A DNA stretch of 64,000 bases from Agreia bicolorata (GCF_000938265.1 NZ_JYFC01000006.1:1-64000); one strand, 5' to 3'; shown: positions 8,601 to 17,883, numbered from the stretch's first letter. Numbers and translations: made by a program. The notes: generated from the letters alone by a model not told the origin.

Positions 8601-9527
8601 GTGACCGAGTTGAGAACGCGCCGCGAACTGCGTCGCCGCGAACCCTCTCGCCCCCGCGAACCCTCTCGCCGCTCCAAAGCGCGCGTGCTCACCGCCGGGC
8701 TCGCCGCCATTGTGCTTGTGATTGCCGGCGAGACCGCTCTGTGGGGCGCGACGGCTCAGCGCAACGACTCCGAGGCATCCATCGCGGCCGATTCGCGACT
8801 GAGCGACACGTCGGCACCCGCGCAGATCACCATTCCCGCGCCCATCCAGACTTCGGCACCGCTCGCTGTTCCGGTCGAGCCGGAGCAGGCCACCCCGGCC
8901 GGCTTCAACAAGTCGGCCCGCTCGATCGACGATCCCACCAGCATCTGGTTCGTCGTCGACAAGACGCGCCCGATTCCGGATGCCGCCAACTACGTTCCGC
9001 CCGACCTGGTCGCCCTGCGCAGCGACATCCCCAATCCCTACGGCTATCCGCTGCGTCAGGAGGCCGCCGACGCGCTCGCCTCCATGGCCGACGCGGCGAC
9101 CGCCGAGATCGGCCAGCAGCTCGTGGCCCAGAGCGGCTATCGCGCCTACGACATTCAAGAGATCGTCTACAATCGCTACGTCGCGCAGCTCGGCGTGGCC
9201 GGAGCAGACCGCACCAGTGCGCGCCCCGGATACAGCGAGCACCAGACGGGCATGGCCATCGACATCCTCGCCACAGGCAGCGGATGTTCTCTCGACGGCC
9301 CGTGCTTCGGCGAGACGACCGCGGGCCAGTGGCTGGCCGCCAACGCCTACCGCTTCGGCTATCTGCTGAGTTATCCGGCAGACAAGACCGCGGTCACGGG
9401 CTACGAGTACGAGCCGTGGCACTTCCGCTATATCGGCGTCGACCTCTCAACAGAGATGCACAACGAGGGAGTCACGACCCTCGAAGAATTCTTCGGCTTG
9501 CCCGCCGCCCCCGGCTACCTTGGGTAG
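8601..9527 (+). CDS. Membrane-anchored VanY-like D-alanyl-D-alanine carboxypeptidase (peptidase M15B)
   Basis: From GTG 8601 the product is 308 aa: an Arg-rich cytoplasmic N-terminus, one TM/signal-anchor segment (VLTAGLAAIVLVIAGETALW), a low-complexity linker, then the zinc peptidase domain. The zinc and catalytic motifs are SEHQTGMAIDI and EPWHFRYIG, with SGYRAYDIQ ahead of them. The enzyme removes the terminal D-Ala from peptidoglycan stem peptides outside the membrane. TATTGT lies 7 bases before the GTG and no Shine-Dalgarno is present, so the mRNA may be leaderless. An ORF from 8502 is open but has no plausible start signal. The 3' end overlaps the next gene by 8 bases. Confidence 0.88.
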   Translation: MTELRTRRELRRREPSRPREPSRRSKARVLTAGLAAIVLVIAGETALWGATAQRNDSEASIAADSRLSDTSAPAQITIPAPIQTSAPLAVPVEPEQATPAGFNKSARSIDDPTSIWFVVDKTRPIPDAANYVPPDLVALRSDIPNPYGYPLRQEAADALASMADAATAEIGQQLVAQSGYRAYDIQEIVYNRYVAQLGVAGADRTSARPGYSEHQTGMAIDILATGSGCSLDGPCFGETTAGQWLAANAYRFGYLLSYPADKTAVTGYEYEPWHFRYIGVDLSTEMHNEGVTTLEEFFGLPAAPGYLG

Positions 9528-10899
9528 GCCCGAGGCCGCCGCGCGCCCCCAGGGCATTCTCCACAGGCCGTATCGCTTGGTGAGCATCGGCGCGTGCGCG
9601 CTCATCGTGATCGCCGCGTTCGAGCAGCTCGCCGTCACCACGATCATGCCCGAGATCGCGCGCGATCTGGATGGGCTGGCTCTCTACGCCCTGGCCTTCG
9701 CAGGCCCACTCGCGTCGGGTGTGATCGGCATGGTGCTGGCCGGCGACTGGTCAGACCGGCGCGGCCCTGTGAAGGCGCTCTACGCATCCGTCGCGCTCTT
9801 CGCCCTGGGACTCGTGATCGCCGGTGCTGCCTGGACGATGCCGCTCTTTCTCGCCGGCCGCCTCGTGCAGGGTCTCGGAGGAGGAGCACTGACCGTCGCG
9901 CTCTATGTGATCGTGGCGAAGATCTATCCGCCCTCGCTGCAGCCGAAGATCTTCGGTGCCTTTGCTGCTGCCTGGGTCGTTCCCGCCCTGGTCGGGCCGT
10001 TCATTGCGGGTGTCGTCGGGCAGTATCTCGGGTGGCGCTGGGTATTCCTCGGCGTCGTTGTGCTGGTGCTGCCGGCGATGGCGATGGTGCTGCCGGGCAT
10101 GCGCAGCATGGCGCCCCACGAACGCCTTGAGTCGGGTGACCGAAGCAGCACCGCGCGGGCGCTCTGGGCCGTGCTGCTGGCCGTCGCCATCCTGGGCCTG
10201 AATCTCGCAGCCGATCTGGATGGCGTGGCCCGCTGGGCGTTGGCCGTCGGCGGCCTGGCAGTCGCGCTCGTGGCCCTGCGGCCACTTCTGCCCGCGGCCA
10301 GCCTGCGCCTGCGCCGTGGACTCCCGAGCGTGATCGCGTTGCGCGGCCTGCTCGCCGGGGCGTTTATGAGCGCCGAGGTGTACCTGCCGTATGTGCTCAC
10401 CGAGCGTTTCGGACTGACGGCGGCGCTTGCGGGACTCGCTCTGAGCTTCTCGGGGGTTGCCTGGGGTTCGTCGTCTCTGGTGCAAGGGCGTCTCGGCGAT
10501 CGGGTGGCGCACCGCACCGCCATCCGCATCGGCATTCTGGGGGCCACGATCGCGATCGGGATCGTGGTTCTCGTGACCGCGCTCGAGCTGCCCGCCTGGA
10601 TGATCATCGGCGGATGGTTTCTCGGGGGAGCGGGCATGGGTTTCGCCTATCCGCGCATCACGGTGCTGACCTTCGACTACTCGGCTCCGGCCGAGCAGGG
10701 CTTCAACTCGTCGGCGCTCGCTATTGCAGATTCGGGCGGATCGGCCATCGCGCTCGCCCTCGGCGCGGTCGCGTTCTCCATCGCGGGCGAGCCCGGGAGC
10801 CAGCCGTCGTTCGTGGCCACCTTCGCCTTCTCGCTGGTGGTCGGCATCCTGGCCCTGCTGGTGAGCGCGCGGGTCTCGGAGCGCGCGCGGGCGGCGTGA
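9520..10899 (+). CDS. MFS transporter (DHA-like, about 12-14 TM)
   Basis: The 459-aa polytopic protein belongs to the major facilitator superfamily. Visible motifs are FEQLAVTTIMPEIARDL in TM1, DWSDRRGPVKALYASV (motif A), GRLVQGLGGGALTVALY, and GWRWVFLGVVVL before TM6. It most resembles proton-driven exporters; no substrate can be assigned. The TTG at 9520 overlaps the carboxypeptidase stop, suggesting translational coupling. A GTG near 9580 is an alternative start that would still keep all TM segments. It is the downstream partner of the VanY-like gene. Confidence 0.85.
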   Translation: MGRPEAAARPQGILHRPYRLVSIGACALIVIAAFEQLAVTTIMPEIARDLDGLALYALAFAGPLASGVIGMVLAGDWSDRRGPVKALYASVALFALGLVIAGAAWTMPLFLAGRLVQGLGGGALTVALYVIVAKIYPPSLQPKIFGAFAAAWVVPALVGPFIAGVVGQYLGWRWVFLGVVVLVLPAMAMVLPGMRSMAPHERLESGDRSSTARALWAVLLAVAILGLNLAADLDGVARWALAVGGLAVALVALRPLLPAASLRLRRGLPSVIALRGLLAGAFMSAEVYLPYVLTERFGLTAALAGLALSFSGVAWGSSSLVQGRLGDRVAHRTAIRIGILGATIAIGIVVLVTALELPAWMIIGGWFLGGAGMGFAYPRITVLTFDYSAPAEQGFNSSALAIADSGGSAIALALGAVAFSIAGEPGSQPSFVATFAFSLVVGILALLVSARVSERARAA

Positions 10900-10951
10900 C
10901 TCTTTCGGGGGGTGTTCAGAAAGCTGTGTTGAGATGGACTCAATCCCGGTC

Positions 10952-11872
10952 ATGCGCTCGTTTTTCCTCTCGGTGCGCCTGAGAAGTTCTCTGGAGGACG
11001 TCATCGCTACCCGCACACGCACCACCCGCTCGGTCGTCGCATCGCTGTTCGTGGCCGCACTCGCTCTCACGGGGTGCTCTGCGGTTGAAGAGACTCAGAC
11101 CGAGGGGGCGGAGCAGTCCAAGAAGATCGACGCGACGCGCATCGACACGATCTCGCCGGCATCCGGATCTCTTCTCGGCGGCGAGACGATCACATTCACC
11201 GGCCAGGGGCTCGATCACGTGTCGTCCGTCGTCTTCGGGGGCGTCGCCGCCACGTCGGTGACCGTGGTGGCTGACAGCCAGATTCAGGTCGTGGCTCCCG
11301 CGGCGCTCGACTACGCGGTGGGCGCTGTGAGCGTGACCGCCTCGAGCGATGAGGGCGAGGTCATCGCGAGCGCGGCCGACTACGACTATCAGGTCGTCAC
11401 CCCGGTCGATGCGCAGATGCAGTACGCGTTCGCTCACTGGCAGGACTACAACGAGGTCTGGGGTGTCTTCCCCGACAACGACTGCGGCAACTTCGTGAAC
11501 CAGACCTTGATCGCGCGCGGCTGGGAGCAGACCGACGACTGGTACAGCGAGTGGGCCACGACGGGCGACTTCAGCGACAGCTGGGCGCGCGGCCCGGCGA
11601 TGGACGCGTGGTTCGCATCGCAGACCGACAGGGCTACGCGGCTGTCACTTGATCAGCGCGACCAGGTGAAGGTCGGCGACGTCGTGATGTTCGACTGGTA
11701 TCCGGCGAACGAGAACGGCGTCGACCACACGATGCTCGTGTCGAAGGTCGACGCGGCCACGGGCGCGATCAGCATGGTGGGCCACACCATCGACGCCCAG
11801 TACCGCGACCTCGACCAGGCCATCACGATCGAGAACCCGGGCGCCACCGCCTGGTTCTACAGCATCGCGTAA
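10952..11872 (+). CDS. Secreted lipoprotein with IPT/TIG domain and C-terminal amidase-like (Amidase_6) domain
   Basis: The precursor carries a lipobox (ALTGCS), so it should be anchored to the outer face of the membrane. An IPT/TIG immunoglobulin-like domain follows (TISPASGSLLGGETITFTG), then a cysteine-histidine domain with DNDCGNFVNQTLIARGW and GVDHTMLVSKV, as in the Amidase_6 family of putative peptidoglycan or peptide amidases. Starts are ambiguous. ATG 10952 gives a 306-aa precursor with an unusually long N-terminus, whereas the only strong Shine-Dalgarno (CTGGAGG, 10991-10997) points at ATC 11003, which would give a textbook lipoprotein signal peptide. The catalytic function is inferred from the fold family. 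Confidence 0.8.
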   Translation: MRSFFLSVRLRSSLEDVIATRTRTTRSVVASLFVAALALTGCSAVEETQTEGAEQSKKIDATRIDTISPASGSLLGGETITFTGQGLDHVSSVVFGGVAATSVTVVADSQIQVVAPAALDYAVGAVSVTASSDEGEVIASAADYDYQVVTPVDAQMQYAFAHWQDYNEVWGVFPDNDCGNFVNQTLIARGWEQTDDWYSEWATTGDFSDSWARGPAMDAWFASQTDRATRLSLDQRDQVKVGDVVMFDWYPANENGVDHTMLVSKVDAATGAISMVGHTIDAQYRDLDQAITIENPGATAWFYSIA

Positions 11873-11888
11873 GGGCGCCGCAGAAGCA

Positions 11889-13511
11889 CTACTCCGCTAG
11901 GGCCTCGTCGACGATCGCCTTCGCCTCTTTCTGCACCTGGCGCAGGTGTTCCTCGCCCAAGAAGCTCTCGGCGTAGATCTTGTACACGTCTTCGGTGCCG
12001 CTGGGGCGCGCCGCGAACCACGCGTTCTCGGTCACGACCTTCACGCCGCCGATGGCCGCTCCGTTGCCGGGGGCGTGGCTGAGCTTCGCGATGATCGCCT
12101 CTCCGGCGACCTCCGTGGCGGTGATCGCGTCGCCGTCGAGCTTGCCGAGCCGAGCCTTCTGCGCCTTCGTGGCCGCGGCATCCACCCGCTCGTAGGCGGG
12201 CGAGCCGAACTTCGACGTCAGCTCGGCGTACAGCTGGCTGGGCGTCTTGCCCGTGACGGCGAGGATCTCCGCCGCGAGCAGGCACAGGATGATGCCGTCT
12301 TTGTCAGTCGTCCAGACGGTGCCGTCGAAGCGGAGGAAGCTCGCGCCGGCGCTCTCCTCGCCGCCGAAGGCGACGGTTCCGTCGACGAGCCCGGGCACGA
12401 ACCACTTGAATCCCACGGGAACCTCGAGCAGCGTGCGACCGAGCTCGGTAGCAACCCGGTCGATCATGCTCGACGACACGAGGGTCTTGCCGATCGCGGC
12501 GTCGGGCTTCCAGTCGGCGCGGTTGGCGTAGAGGTACTGGATGGCGACGGCCAGGTAGTGGTTGGGGTTCATGAGGCCGCCATCCGGTGTCACGATGCCG
12601 TGCCGGTCGGCGTCGGCGTCGTTGCCGGTGAGGATGTCGTAATCGTGCTGGTGAGCCAGAACGGATGCCATGGCGCTGGGCGACGACGGGTCCATGCGGA
12701 TCTTGCCGTCCCAGTCGAGGGTCATGAAGCCCCACTGCGGGTCGACCAGCGGGTTCACCACGGTGAGGTCGATTCCGTAGCGCTCGCGGATGGCCTGCCA
12801 GTAGTGCACGCTCGCGCCGCCCAGCGGATCGGCGCCGATGCGGATGCCCGACTTCTTGATGGCCTCCATGTCGATGATGGTGCCGAGGTCGTTCACGTAG
12901 TTGTTCATGAAGTCGTAGGTCTCGACCGCGCTCGGCTCGGCGCGCTTGACGCCGCGCAGGCCGTCGGCGAGCAGTTCGTTCGCGCGGTTCGCGATCCAGC
13001 CTGTGGCGTCGCTGTCGGCGGGGCCTCCGTGGGGCGGGTTGTACTTGAATCCGCCATCCGCCGGAGGGTTGTGGCTGGGCGTGACGACGATGCCGTCGGC
13101 CTGCGGCTCATTCGGATGCGCCAGGTTGTAGGCGATGATCGCGTGGCTCACGGCGGGCGTCGGAGTGAAGCTGTCGAACTCGTCGACGAGCACGCGCACC
13201 TCGTTGCCCACGAGCACCTCGAGGGCCGTGGTCTGGGCGGGTCGGCTGAGCGCGTGCGTGTCGATGCCGATGAAGAGGGGGCCGGTGATGCCCTGGCTCG
13301 CACGGTACTCGACGATGGCCTGCGTGGTCGCGGCGATGTGGTCTTCGTTGAAGGCGGTGTTCAGCGACGAGCCGCGGTGCCCGCTGGTGCCGAAGACAAC
13401 TTTCTGGTCGGCGATCGTGACATCGGGCTTCAGGGCGTAATAGGCGTGGATCAGTGCCCCTACGTCGACGAGGTCTTCGGGAAGGGCAACGGTGCCGGCG
13501 CGGTTTTCCAT
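11889..13511 (-). CDS. pgm: Phosphoglucomutase, alpha-D-glucose-specific
   Basis: The 540-aa enzyme interconverts glucose 1-phosphate and glucose 6-phosphate in glycogen, trehalose and cell-wall sugar metabolism. Visible are [10 protein letters not shown] (residues 40-49), the phosphoserine loop TPSHNPP with Ser near 146, the metal loop [10 protein letters not shown] near 308, the substrate loop FGGEESAG, and a C-terminal phosphate site [13 protein letters not shown]. Length and motifs match the Pgm subfamily rather than the bifunctional PMM/PGM. It stands alone, 16 bases from the convergent lipoprotein gene. Confidence 0.95.
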   Translation of the reverse strand: MENRAGTVALPEDLVDVGALIHAYYALKPDVTIADQKVVFGTSGHRGSSLNTAFNEDHIAATTQAIVEYRASQGITGPLFIGIDTHALSRPAQTTALEVLVGNEVRVLVDEFDSFTPTPAVSHAIIAYNLAHPNEPQADGIVVTPSHNPPADGGFKYNPPHGGPADSDATGWIANRANELLADGLRGVKRAEPSAVETYDFMNNYVNDLGTIIDMEAIKKSGIRIGADPLGGASVHYWQAIRERYGIDLTVVNPLVDPQWGFMTLDWDGKIRMDPSSPSAMASVLAHQHDYDILTGNDADADRHGIVTPDGGLMNPNHYLAVAIQYLYANRADWKPDAAIGKTLVSSSMIDRVATELGRTLLEVPVGFKWFVPGLVDGTVAFGGEESAGASFLRFDGTVWTTDKDGIILCLLAAEILAVTGKTPSQLYAELTSKFGSPAYERVDAAATKAQKARLGKLDGDAITATEVAGEAIIAKLSHAPGNGAAIGGVKVVTENAWFAARPSGTEDVYKIYAESFLGEEHLRQVQKEAKAIVDEALAE

Positions 13512-13559
13512 GCCTCACAGTCTGGCACTTCGACACGGTGGAGAGGAGGCGCCGATCTT

Positions 13560-13627
13560 ATTCAGGAAAAACGCGCCCGCCGCGTGCGAAAACCCCGCTT
13601 TCGGCCCGTTTTTCCTGCGTACGAGCG
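13560..13627. repeat. Intergenic palindromic repeat, copy 1
   Basis: CAGGAAAAACG at 13563-13573 is an exact inverted copy of CGTTTTTCCTG at 13607-13617. Between them lies GC-rich sequence with GCGTGCGAAAACCCC, and outside are ATT on the left and CGTACGAGCG on the right. Four relatives occur in this window (15463, 50266, 53297, 56046). This copy sits between the divergent pgm and padR starts, so it is not simply a transcription terminator. Confidence 0.8.
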
Positions 13628-13643
13628 TGGCACTCTCGAACGA

Positions 13644-13672
13644 TTGACTTTGAGAAGGTACCTTCCTATTCT
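13644..13672 (+). promoter_or_regulatory. padR promoter with palindromic operator in the spacer
   Basis: TTGACT (13644-13649) and TATTCT (13667-13672) are separated by exactly 17 bases, a strong sigma-70-type promoter. The spacer contains the 12-bp palindrome GAAGGTACCTTC (13654-13665). The ATG of padR begins 7 bases after the -10 box, so the transcript should start at or next to the start codon (leaderless). A regulator bound in the spacer would block RNA polymerase; autoregulation by PadR is the simplest reading. Confidence 0.75.
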
Positions 13673-13678
13673 TTTGGC

Positions 13679-14062
13679 ATGCCTAGACGCAAAGAGGGAT
13701 CGATTCTTCCGACGGAGTTATCGCTGCTCCACGCCGTTGTCGACCTTGGCGCAGAGAACTCCGATGCATACGGCTACTCGATCGCCCGCGCCGTCGCTGC
13801 TGAGGGGCCAGCGCAGGCGTTGATCTCGCACGGCACTCTCTACAAAGCGCTGGGGCGTCTGACCGAGAGAGGGATGCTCGAATCGCGGTGGGAAGCGGCT
13901 GAGCTGGCTGAAGGAGAGGGTCGGCCTCGCCGTCGTCTGTACTCGATCACGCCGGTCGGAATCGACACGGTACGGAGCATGCCGAGACCGCACACGTCGA
14001 CTGTCTCGTCGAAGCGGGCGAAGACCATTCCCGTGCTCCCGATCATCCCGGTGCTGCCATGA
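13679..14062 (+). CDS. PadR-family transcriptional regulator
   Basis: The 127-aa protein has the PadR winged-helix pattern: LSLLHAVVDLG, YGYSIARAV, SHGTLYKALGRLTERGML and GRPRRRLYSITPVG. It would repress the operon it heads. The start at 13679 is preferred over the longer upstream frame because the domain begins here and a promoter ends just upstream. Its stop overlaps the start of the membrane-protein gene by four bases (ATGA), so the two are translationally coupled. Confidence 0.9.
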   Translation: MPRRKEGSILPTELSLLHAVVDLGAENSDAYGYSIARAVAAEGPAQALISHGTLYKALGRLTERGMLESRWEAAELAEGEGRPRRRLYSITPVGIDTVRSMPRPHTSTVSSKRAKTIPVLPIIPVLP

Positions 14063-14781
14063 ACGAGCGGCGCTCCACCATCGCGCATCACCTGACGACC
14101 GCCCTGATCTTGCGATGGGTAGCGTTCTATACGAGAGAACTGCCCCTCGACGTAGCCGGAGAGCGGCGCGATGAGATCGCGTCCGACCTGTACGAACAGA
14201 GCATGGACGTTGGGCCTGGCGCAGCTGCTCGCCGCCTGCTCGCGATGAGCCTGGCCTGGCGAGCCCTCCGTGGGATCGGCGCCGACCTGGCCTGGCGCGC
14301 CACTCGCATCCGAGACCTCCGATGGGTACAGCGTGCCTCGTCGGGCAACGGGAGCCGCCCGCATGAGTCTGCAACCGCCGTCGTTCTTGCGCTGGCCACG
14401 TCGCTTGCGGTCGTGGGAGTCCTCACGGCGATCCGGGTTCTGGCGAGTCCGAACGCGCGAAGCTCCGAAGAGTTGCAGTTGCTGCTGATCGTTGCACCGG
14501 CGGCCATGCTTACCGGCCTTGCTCTTTTCGCCCGAGCAACTACCAGGCCGGCCGCGCTTATGGTCATGGCCGCAGCCAGCGTGCCGCTGACGTGGGCGGT
14601 CGGAGTATCGCTTTGGAGTGTCAGTGCGACGCTCGGCCATGCGTCGATGTACGTTCTCGGACTGATGAATCTCAGCGTTGACAAGATTGGATACATCGCC
14701 GCCGTGCCGGGCGCAGCGTTGGCTCTGTTGTTCTTCGCGATGGCACCACGCGCCCGAGCGAAGCCACGCACGGAGACGTAG
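14059..14781 (+). CDS. PadR-coupled integral membrane protein of unknown function
   Basis: The product is 240 aa. The first 85 residues are soluble and charged, with FYTRELPLDVAGERRDEIASDLYEQ, a pattern common in membrane proteins that travel with PadR genes. Four hydrophobic segments follow (about 105-125, 142-160, 167-190 and 210-230). It has no enzymatic motif. The ATGA overlap with padR makes a two-gene unit, a layout known for envelope-stress or exporter-accessory proteins. The function is not assigned. Confidence 0.7.
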   Translation: MNERRSTIAHHLTTALILRWVAFYTRELPLDVAGERRDEIASDLYEQSMDVGPGAAARRLLAMSLAWRALRGIGADLAWRATRIRDLRWVQRASSGNGSRPHESATAVVLALATSLAVVGVLTAIRVLASPNARSSEELQLLLIVAPAAMLTGLALFARATTRPAALMVMAAASVPLTWAVGVSLWSVSATLGHASMYVLGLMNLSVDKIGYIAAVPGAALALLFFAMAPRARAKPRTET

Positions 14782-14824
14782 AAGGAACTTCAGCGGTGAG
14801 TTGCACGCCGCCGGGAATTCCCGT

Positions 14825-15337
14825 CTACTCGGCAGAAGGCGGCAGCTTCTTCGCGAGGTGGTAGTCGGCGTAGGGAGACGTGGAGAAGGGCTCGACAGTT
14901 TCATAGCCGAGCCGCTGGTACAGCCGATGCGCCTCGACGAGGTCACGGCGCACGGTCAGCCTCAGAGTGTGCACGCCGCGGCGAGCGCTGATCGATTCGA
15001 GCTCGTCGATCAGGGTGCGACCGGCCCCACGGCCCCTGGCGGCCGTGTCGATGAAGATCCGGGTGAGTTCGCCGACCCCTGGCTCGATGAAACGCACGCC
15101 GCCGCATCCGACCACGCGTACGCCGTCCTGAACCAGAAGCAGAAACCCGCCTTCGCCGCGAAGGTCATCGCTCGGTTCGTCGAGCATGGCCTGTTCGACT
15201 TCGGCGGCGGTCGCAGTTCGACCCCAGTAGCGGCCCACGACGTCGGTGTAGAAGCGTGTCACTACCGCTCGACCGTCTGCTGATCGTGGGTCGACGAGTG
15301 CCGTCGTGAGCGGCGTGCTGTTGTTCGTCGTCGTCAC
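14825..15337 (-). CDS. GNAT-family N-acetyltransferase
   Basis: From GTG 15337 the protein is 170 aa with the acetyl-CoA signature RGRGAGRTLIDELE (motif A) after the ELTRIFID strand, and a C-terminal HRLYQRLGYETVEPF, the usual GNAT end. It acetylates an unknown small molecule or protein amine. A longer frame from GTG 15391 exists; the shorter start is chosen because the extra residues lack family character. It is divergent from pheA, with a palindromic repeat between the two. Confidence 0.85.
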   Translation of the reverse strand: MTTTNNSTPLTTALVDPRSADGRAVVTRFYTDVVGRYWGRTATAAEVEQAMLDEPSDDLRGEGGFLLLVQDGVRVVGCGGVRFIEPGVGELTRIFIDTAARGRGAGRTLIDELESISARRGVHTLRLTVRRDLVEAHRLYQRLGYETVEPFSTSPYADYHLAKKLPPSAE

Positions 15338-15462
15338 TAGGCTCTCATCTTTCTTGCCTTCGGAGTAAGCCGGTTTTCGCACCCACGTCACTCTACAAAG
15401 TCGCCGAGAGCCTCCCGTGCGAATCGGCCTGCGTCAGCCGTTGAGGGCAGGAGATGCTGCTC

Positions 15463-15534
15463 CTATTCAGGAAAACGCGCCCGCCGCGCGCGAAAACCCC
15501 GATGTCGGCCCGTTTGTCCTGCGTACGAGCGCGC
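15463..15534. repeat. Intergenic palindromic repeat, copy 2
   Basis: This is a close relative of the element at 13560. TATTCAGGAAAACGCGCCCG leads in, GCGCGCGAAAACCCCG and TCGGCCCG fill the centre, and CGTTTGTCCTG (15511-15521) closes it, followed by CGTACGAGCG. The left arm is CAGGAAAACG (15468-15477). It lies between the divergent GNAT and pheA starts, about 35 bases upstream of pheA. Confidence 0.8.
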
Positions 15535-15568
15535 GGCGACAGAGGCCGCGTCGAATAGGCTCTGAGCC

Positions 15569-16534
15569 ATGTCCGATGCAGTCGAACCCGCCGCCGCCAC
15601 CGAGAGCTACAGCTACCTGGGCCCCCGAGGAACGTTTACCGAGGCGGCCCTCGCGCAGGTTCCGGATGCCCGGGGCAAGGTCTGGCGCAGCGTCAACAAT
15701 GTGGGCGAGGCGCTCGACGACGTCGTCTCCGGGCGCAGTGTCGCGGCGATGATCGCGATCGAGAACTCGATCGAGGGCGGAGTGAGCGCGACCCAGGACG
15801 CCCTGGCGAACATCCCGAATCTGCGCATCGTTGGCGAGTACCTCGTGAAGGTGCAGTTCGTTCTGGTTGCCCGGCCGGGAACGACGCTGGGCGATGTGAA
15901 GGTCGTCAACGCGCATCCGGTGGCCTATACGCAGTGCCACCACTGGCTCGACGCGAACCTGCCGAGCCACGGGCACATTCCGGCCACGTCGAACGTTGCT
16001 GCTGCCGCCTCGCTGTTCGAGAACGAGCTGGCAGACGCGGCCGTCGCGCCTCCCGGAATCGTCGACCACTACGACCTCGACGTGCTCGCTGAGAACATCG
16101 GTGACAACGACAACGCGGTCACGCGTTTCGTGCTGGTGAGCAAGACCACCACGATTCCGCCGCGTACCGGCGCCGACAAGACGAGTCTCATCGTCGAGCT
16201 GCCGGATGATCGCGCCGGAGCGCTGCTCGAACTGCTCGAGCAGTTCTCGACCAGGGGCGTGAACATGAGCCTGCTGGAGTCGCGGCCGATAGGTGACGCC
16301 CTCGGCCGCTACCGCTTCGTGATCGACGCCGACGGGCACATCCTCGACGAGCGTGTGGCCGACTCCCTTCTGGGCGTGCGTCGGTTCAGTCCGAAGGTGA
16401 TCTTTCTCGGCTCGTACCCGCGCGCCGACAAAGCGCCCATTGAGTACATCCCTCGCTACGACGACGACGTGTTCATCGAGGCGCGCGACTGGCTGCGCGG
16501 AGTCATCTCGGGCGAGCCGTCGACGTCAAGCTGA
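15569..16534 (+). CDS. pheA: Prephenate dehydratase with ACT domain
   Basis: The 321-aa enzyme converts prephenate to phenylpyruvate in phenylalanine synthesis. The PDT domain shows YLGPRGTFTEAAL at residues 16-28, AIENSIEGGV, and NDNAVTRFVLVS containing the TRF catalytic segment. The regulatory ACT domain follows with GALLELLEQFSTRGVNMSLLESRPIG, where ESRP is the phenylalanine-binding motif, so feedback inhibition by phenylalanine is expected. The upstream 70 bases hold repeat copy 2. No chorismate mutase domain is fused. Confidence 0.94.
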   Translation: MSDAVEPAAATESYSYLGPRGTFTEAALAQVPDARGKVWRSVNNVGEALDDVVSGRSVAAMIAIENSIEGGVSATQDALANIPNLRIVGEYLVKVQFVLVARPGTTLGDVKVVNAHPVAYTQCHHWLDANLPSHGHIPATSNVAAAASLFENELADAAVAPPGIVDHYDLDVLAENIGDNDNAVTRFVLVSKTTTIPPRTGADKTSLIVELPDDRAGALLELLEQFSTRGVNMSLLESRPIGDALGRYRFVIDADGHILDERVADSLLGVRRFSPKVIFLGSYPRADKAPIEYIPRYDDDVFIEARDWLRGVISGEPSTSS

Positions 16535-17072
16535 TAAGTCGCGAACGGATTTGCGCGTCATTATTTGACGACAAAACACCCTTCGGGGTTCGACGATAAA
16601 ACGCCACTCCGAGTAAAAATGCGTTCTGGCTTTTAGGTTCTACGCATAAGAACAAAACGCTATGTTCATGTTTTGTTTCGCGGAGCTAGTGATCGAAATC
16701 TGTAATTTTAGATGCGAGAATCTAATAAAAGACAATTCGTTAGATAAGTTATTTTCTCTTGAAACATGCTTTCGAAGTCGCGCGATTTGCCGGGAAGCCG
16801 CACCCTCCATGAAGGCACAATGTTGCTTTCTGCGGCTTGCAATGCTCGCTATTGATGCCGCTAGTATCACGGGGTAGTTGCCTCGTACGGCAATACAGGA
16901 AACTTTAAGAACTTGCTGTGTTCAGTGTGCGGTATTGGTTTTTCCAAGTCACCGGCTGTAGCAGAGTCGCGGTTGTCTTCCTGAGCGCCTGAGCAAATAC
17001 TCGCCTCTCACCCGAAATATGAGGCCTCCTGTGGCAGCCAATGTCCGGGCCGCGGATAGAAAAAGAGATCTT
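16535..17072. other. AT-rich intergenic stretch without a convincing gene
   Basis: About 540 bases separate pheA from the next gene. The first part holds two similar sequences, TTGACGACAAAACACC and TTCGACGATAAAACGCC. From about 16600 to 16780 the base composition falls far below the surroundings. Short open frames run on both strands (16662-16877 plus, 16640-16870 minus) but neither has a family motif, codon bias or ribosome-binding site. It reads as imported or decayed DNA at the edge of the accessory patch. Confidence 0.55.
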
Positions 17073-17883
17073 ATGAACTCTCCTGAAACAGATTGGGATG
17101 TCGCCGCCCGAGAAGGGCGGTGGGACGACGTCGGGAGGCTCATCGATGGCGCGTTCTTCGCGACTTTCGTCGAGGATGCCGAGAGTGTTCATCGTGCTCT
17201 GTCGCAGGCGCCGGCGTCGTGGCTGAACGCCAATCCGCGGTACCTCAACGCCCGGGCTCTCGCCGATGCGGTAGCCAGAGGCTTCAGAATCGTCGACGAC
17301 GAAGCAGGAAAGATCTTTGCCAACTGGGTCGCCTCCCAGGAGTCACCCGCGACGCGCGACATCCTCGGGGTGAAGACGTCTCGCATGAGGTCGCTCCTTG
17401 CGATCGGGCGGTTTGCCGAAGCCGAGGCGATCGGTGACACGATCTTGAGCACCATCGACGCCGGTGAGGAGCTCGATGGCCTCCACGACGTGCTCCCTCC
17501 GGTGTTCATCTTCACGGGGTCGACGAAGTTGCTCGCCCGGGGCCCTGACGAAGCCATTCCGTACTTCGAAGAAGCGCACCGCTGGTCACTCGGGTGGGGG
17601 GTGCATCCCTTGGAGCCCTACGTGCGCAACTACGTGGCGCTGGGGCACGCGCTCAGTTTCAACTACCGTCGAGCGGCAGCGAACATTACAGACTGGGCAG
17701 GCACGAGGCGGGCCGACGTCGGAAGCGCCACGTACCACCACGAAACCGTGGGAATCCTTGCCCGCGCGTTGATTGCTCTCGGAGCGCTCGATGAGCAGGC
17801 GGTTCGCAGGACTCGGCTCGCTGATGACGATTCTGATGGGCCTCGGAGTCGTGTTCCTCCGTCGCCGCCAGGACATCCAGTAG
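17073..17883 (+). pseudogene. Truncated LuxR-type regulator N-terminus joined to the membrane tail of a sorted surface protein
   Basis: From ATG 17073 about 240 residues look like the helical, TPR-like N-terminal part of an actinobacterial LuxR-type regulator (WDDVGRLIDGAFFATFVEDA, FEEAHRWSLGWGVHPLEPY), but the DNA-binding domain is missing. Near 17800 this similarity stops. In another frame the sequence reads GLGSLMTILMGLGVVFLRRR and stops at 17883, which is the typical hydrophobic segment and Arg tail of LPXTG-like surface proteins. The original frame runs on to 17957 as nonsense. A deletion that fused two genes is the simplest explanation. Confidence 0.6.

Noticed and set aside
9751-11070. 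439-codon minus-strand open frame
   Set aside because: Its translation is rich in Arg, Gln and His as expected from the reverse of an MFS gene in GC-rich DNA; it has no start signal.
11946-13823. 625-codon plus-strand open frame over pgm
   Set aside because: Antisense of pgm, which carries all catalytic loops; no motifs in the opposite reading.
16662-16877. 71-codon open frame in the AT-rich patch
   Set aside because: No Shine-Dalgarno, no homology pattern, and an equal open frame runs on the other strand.
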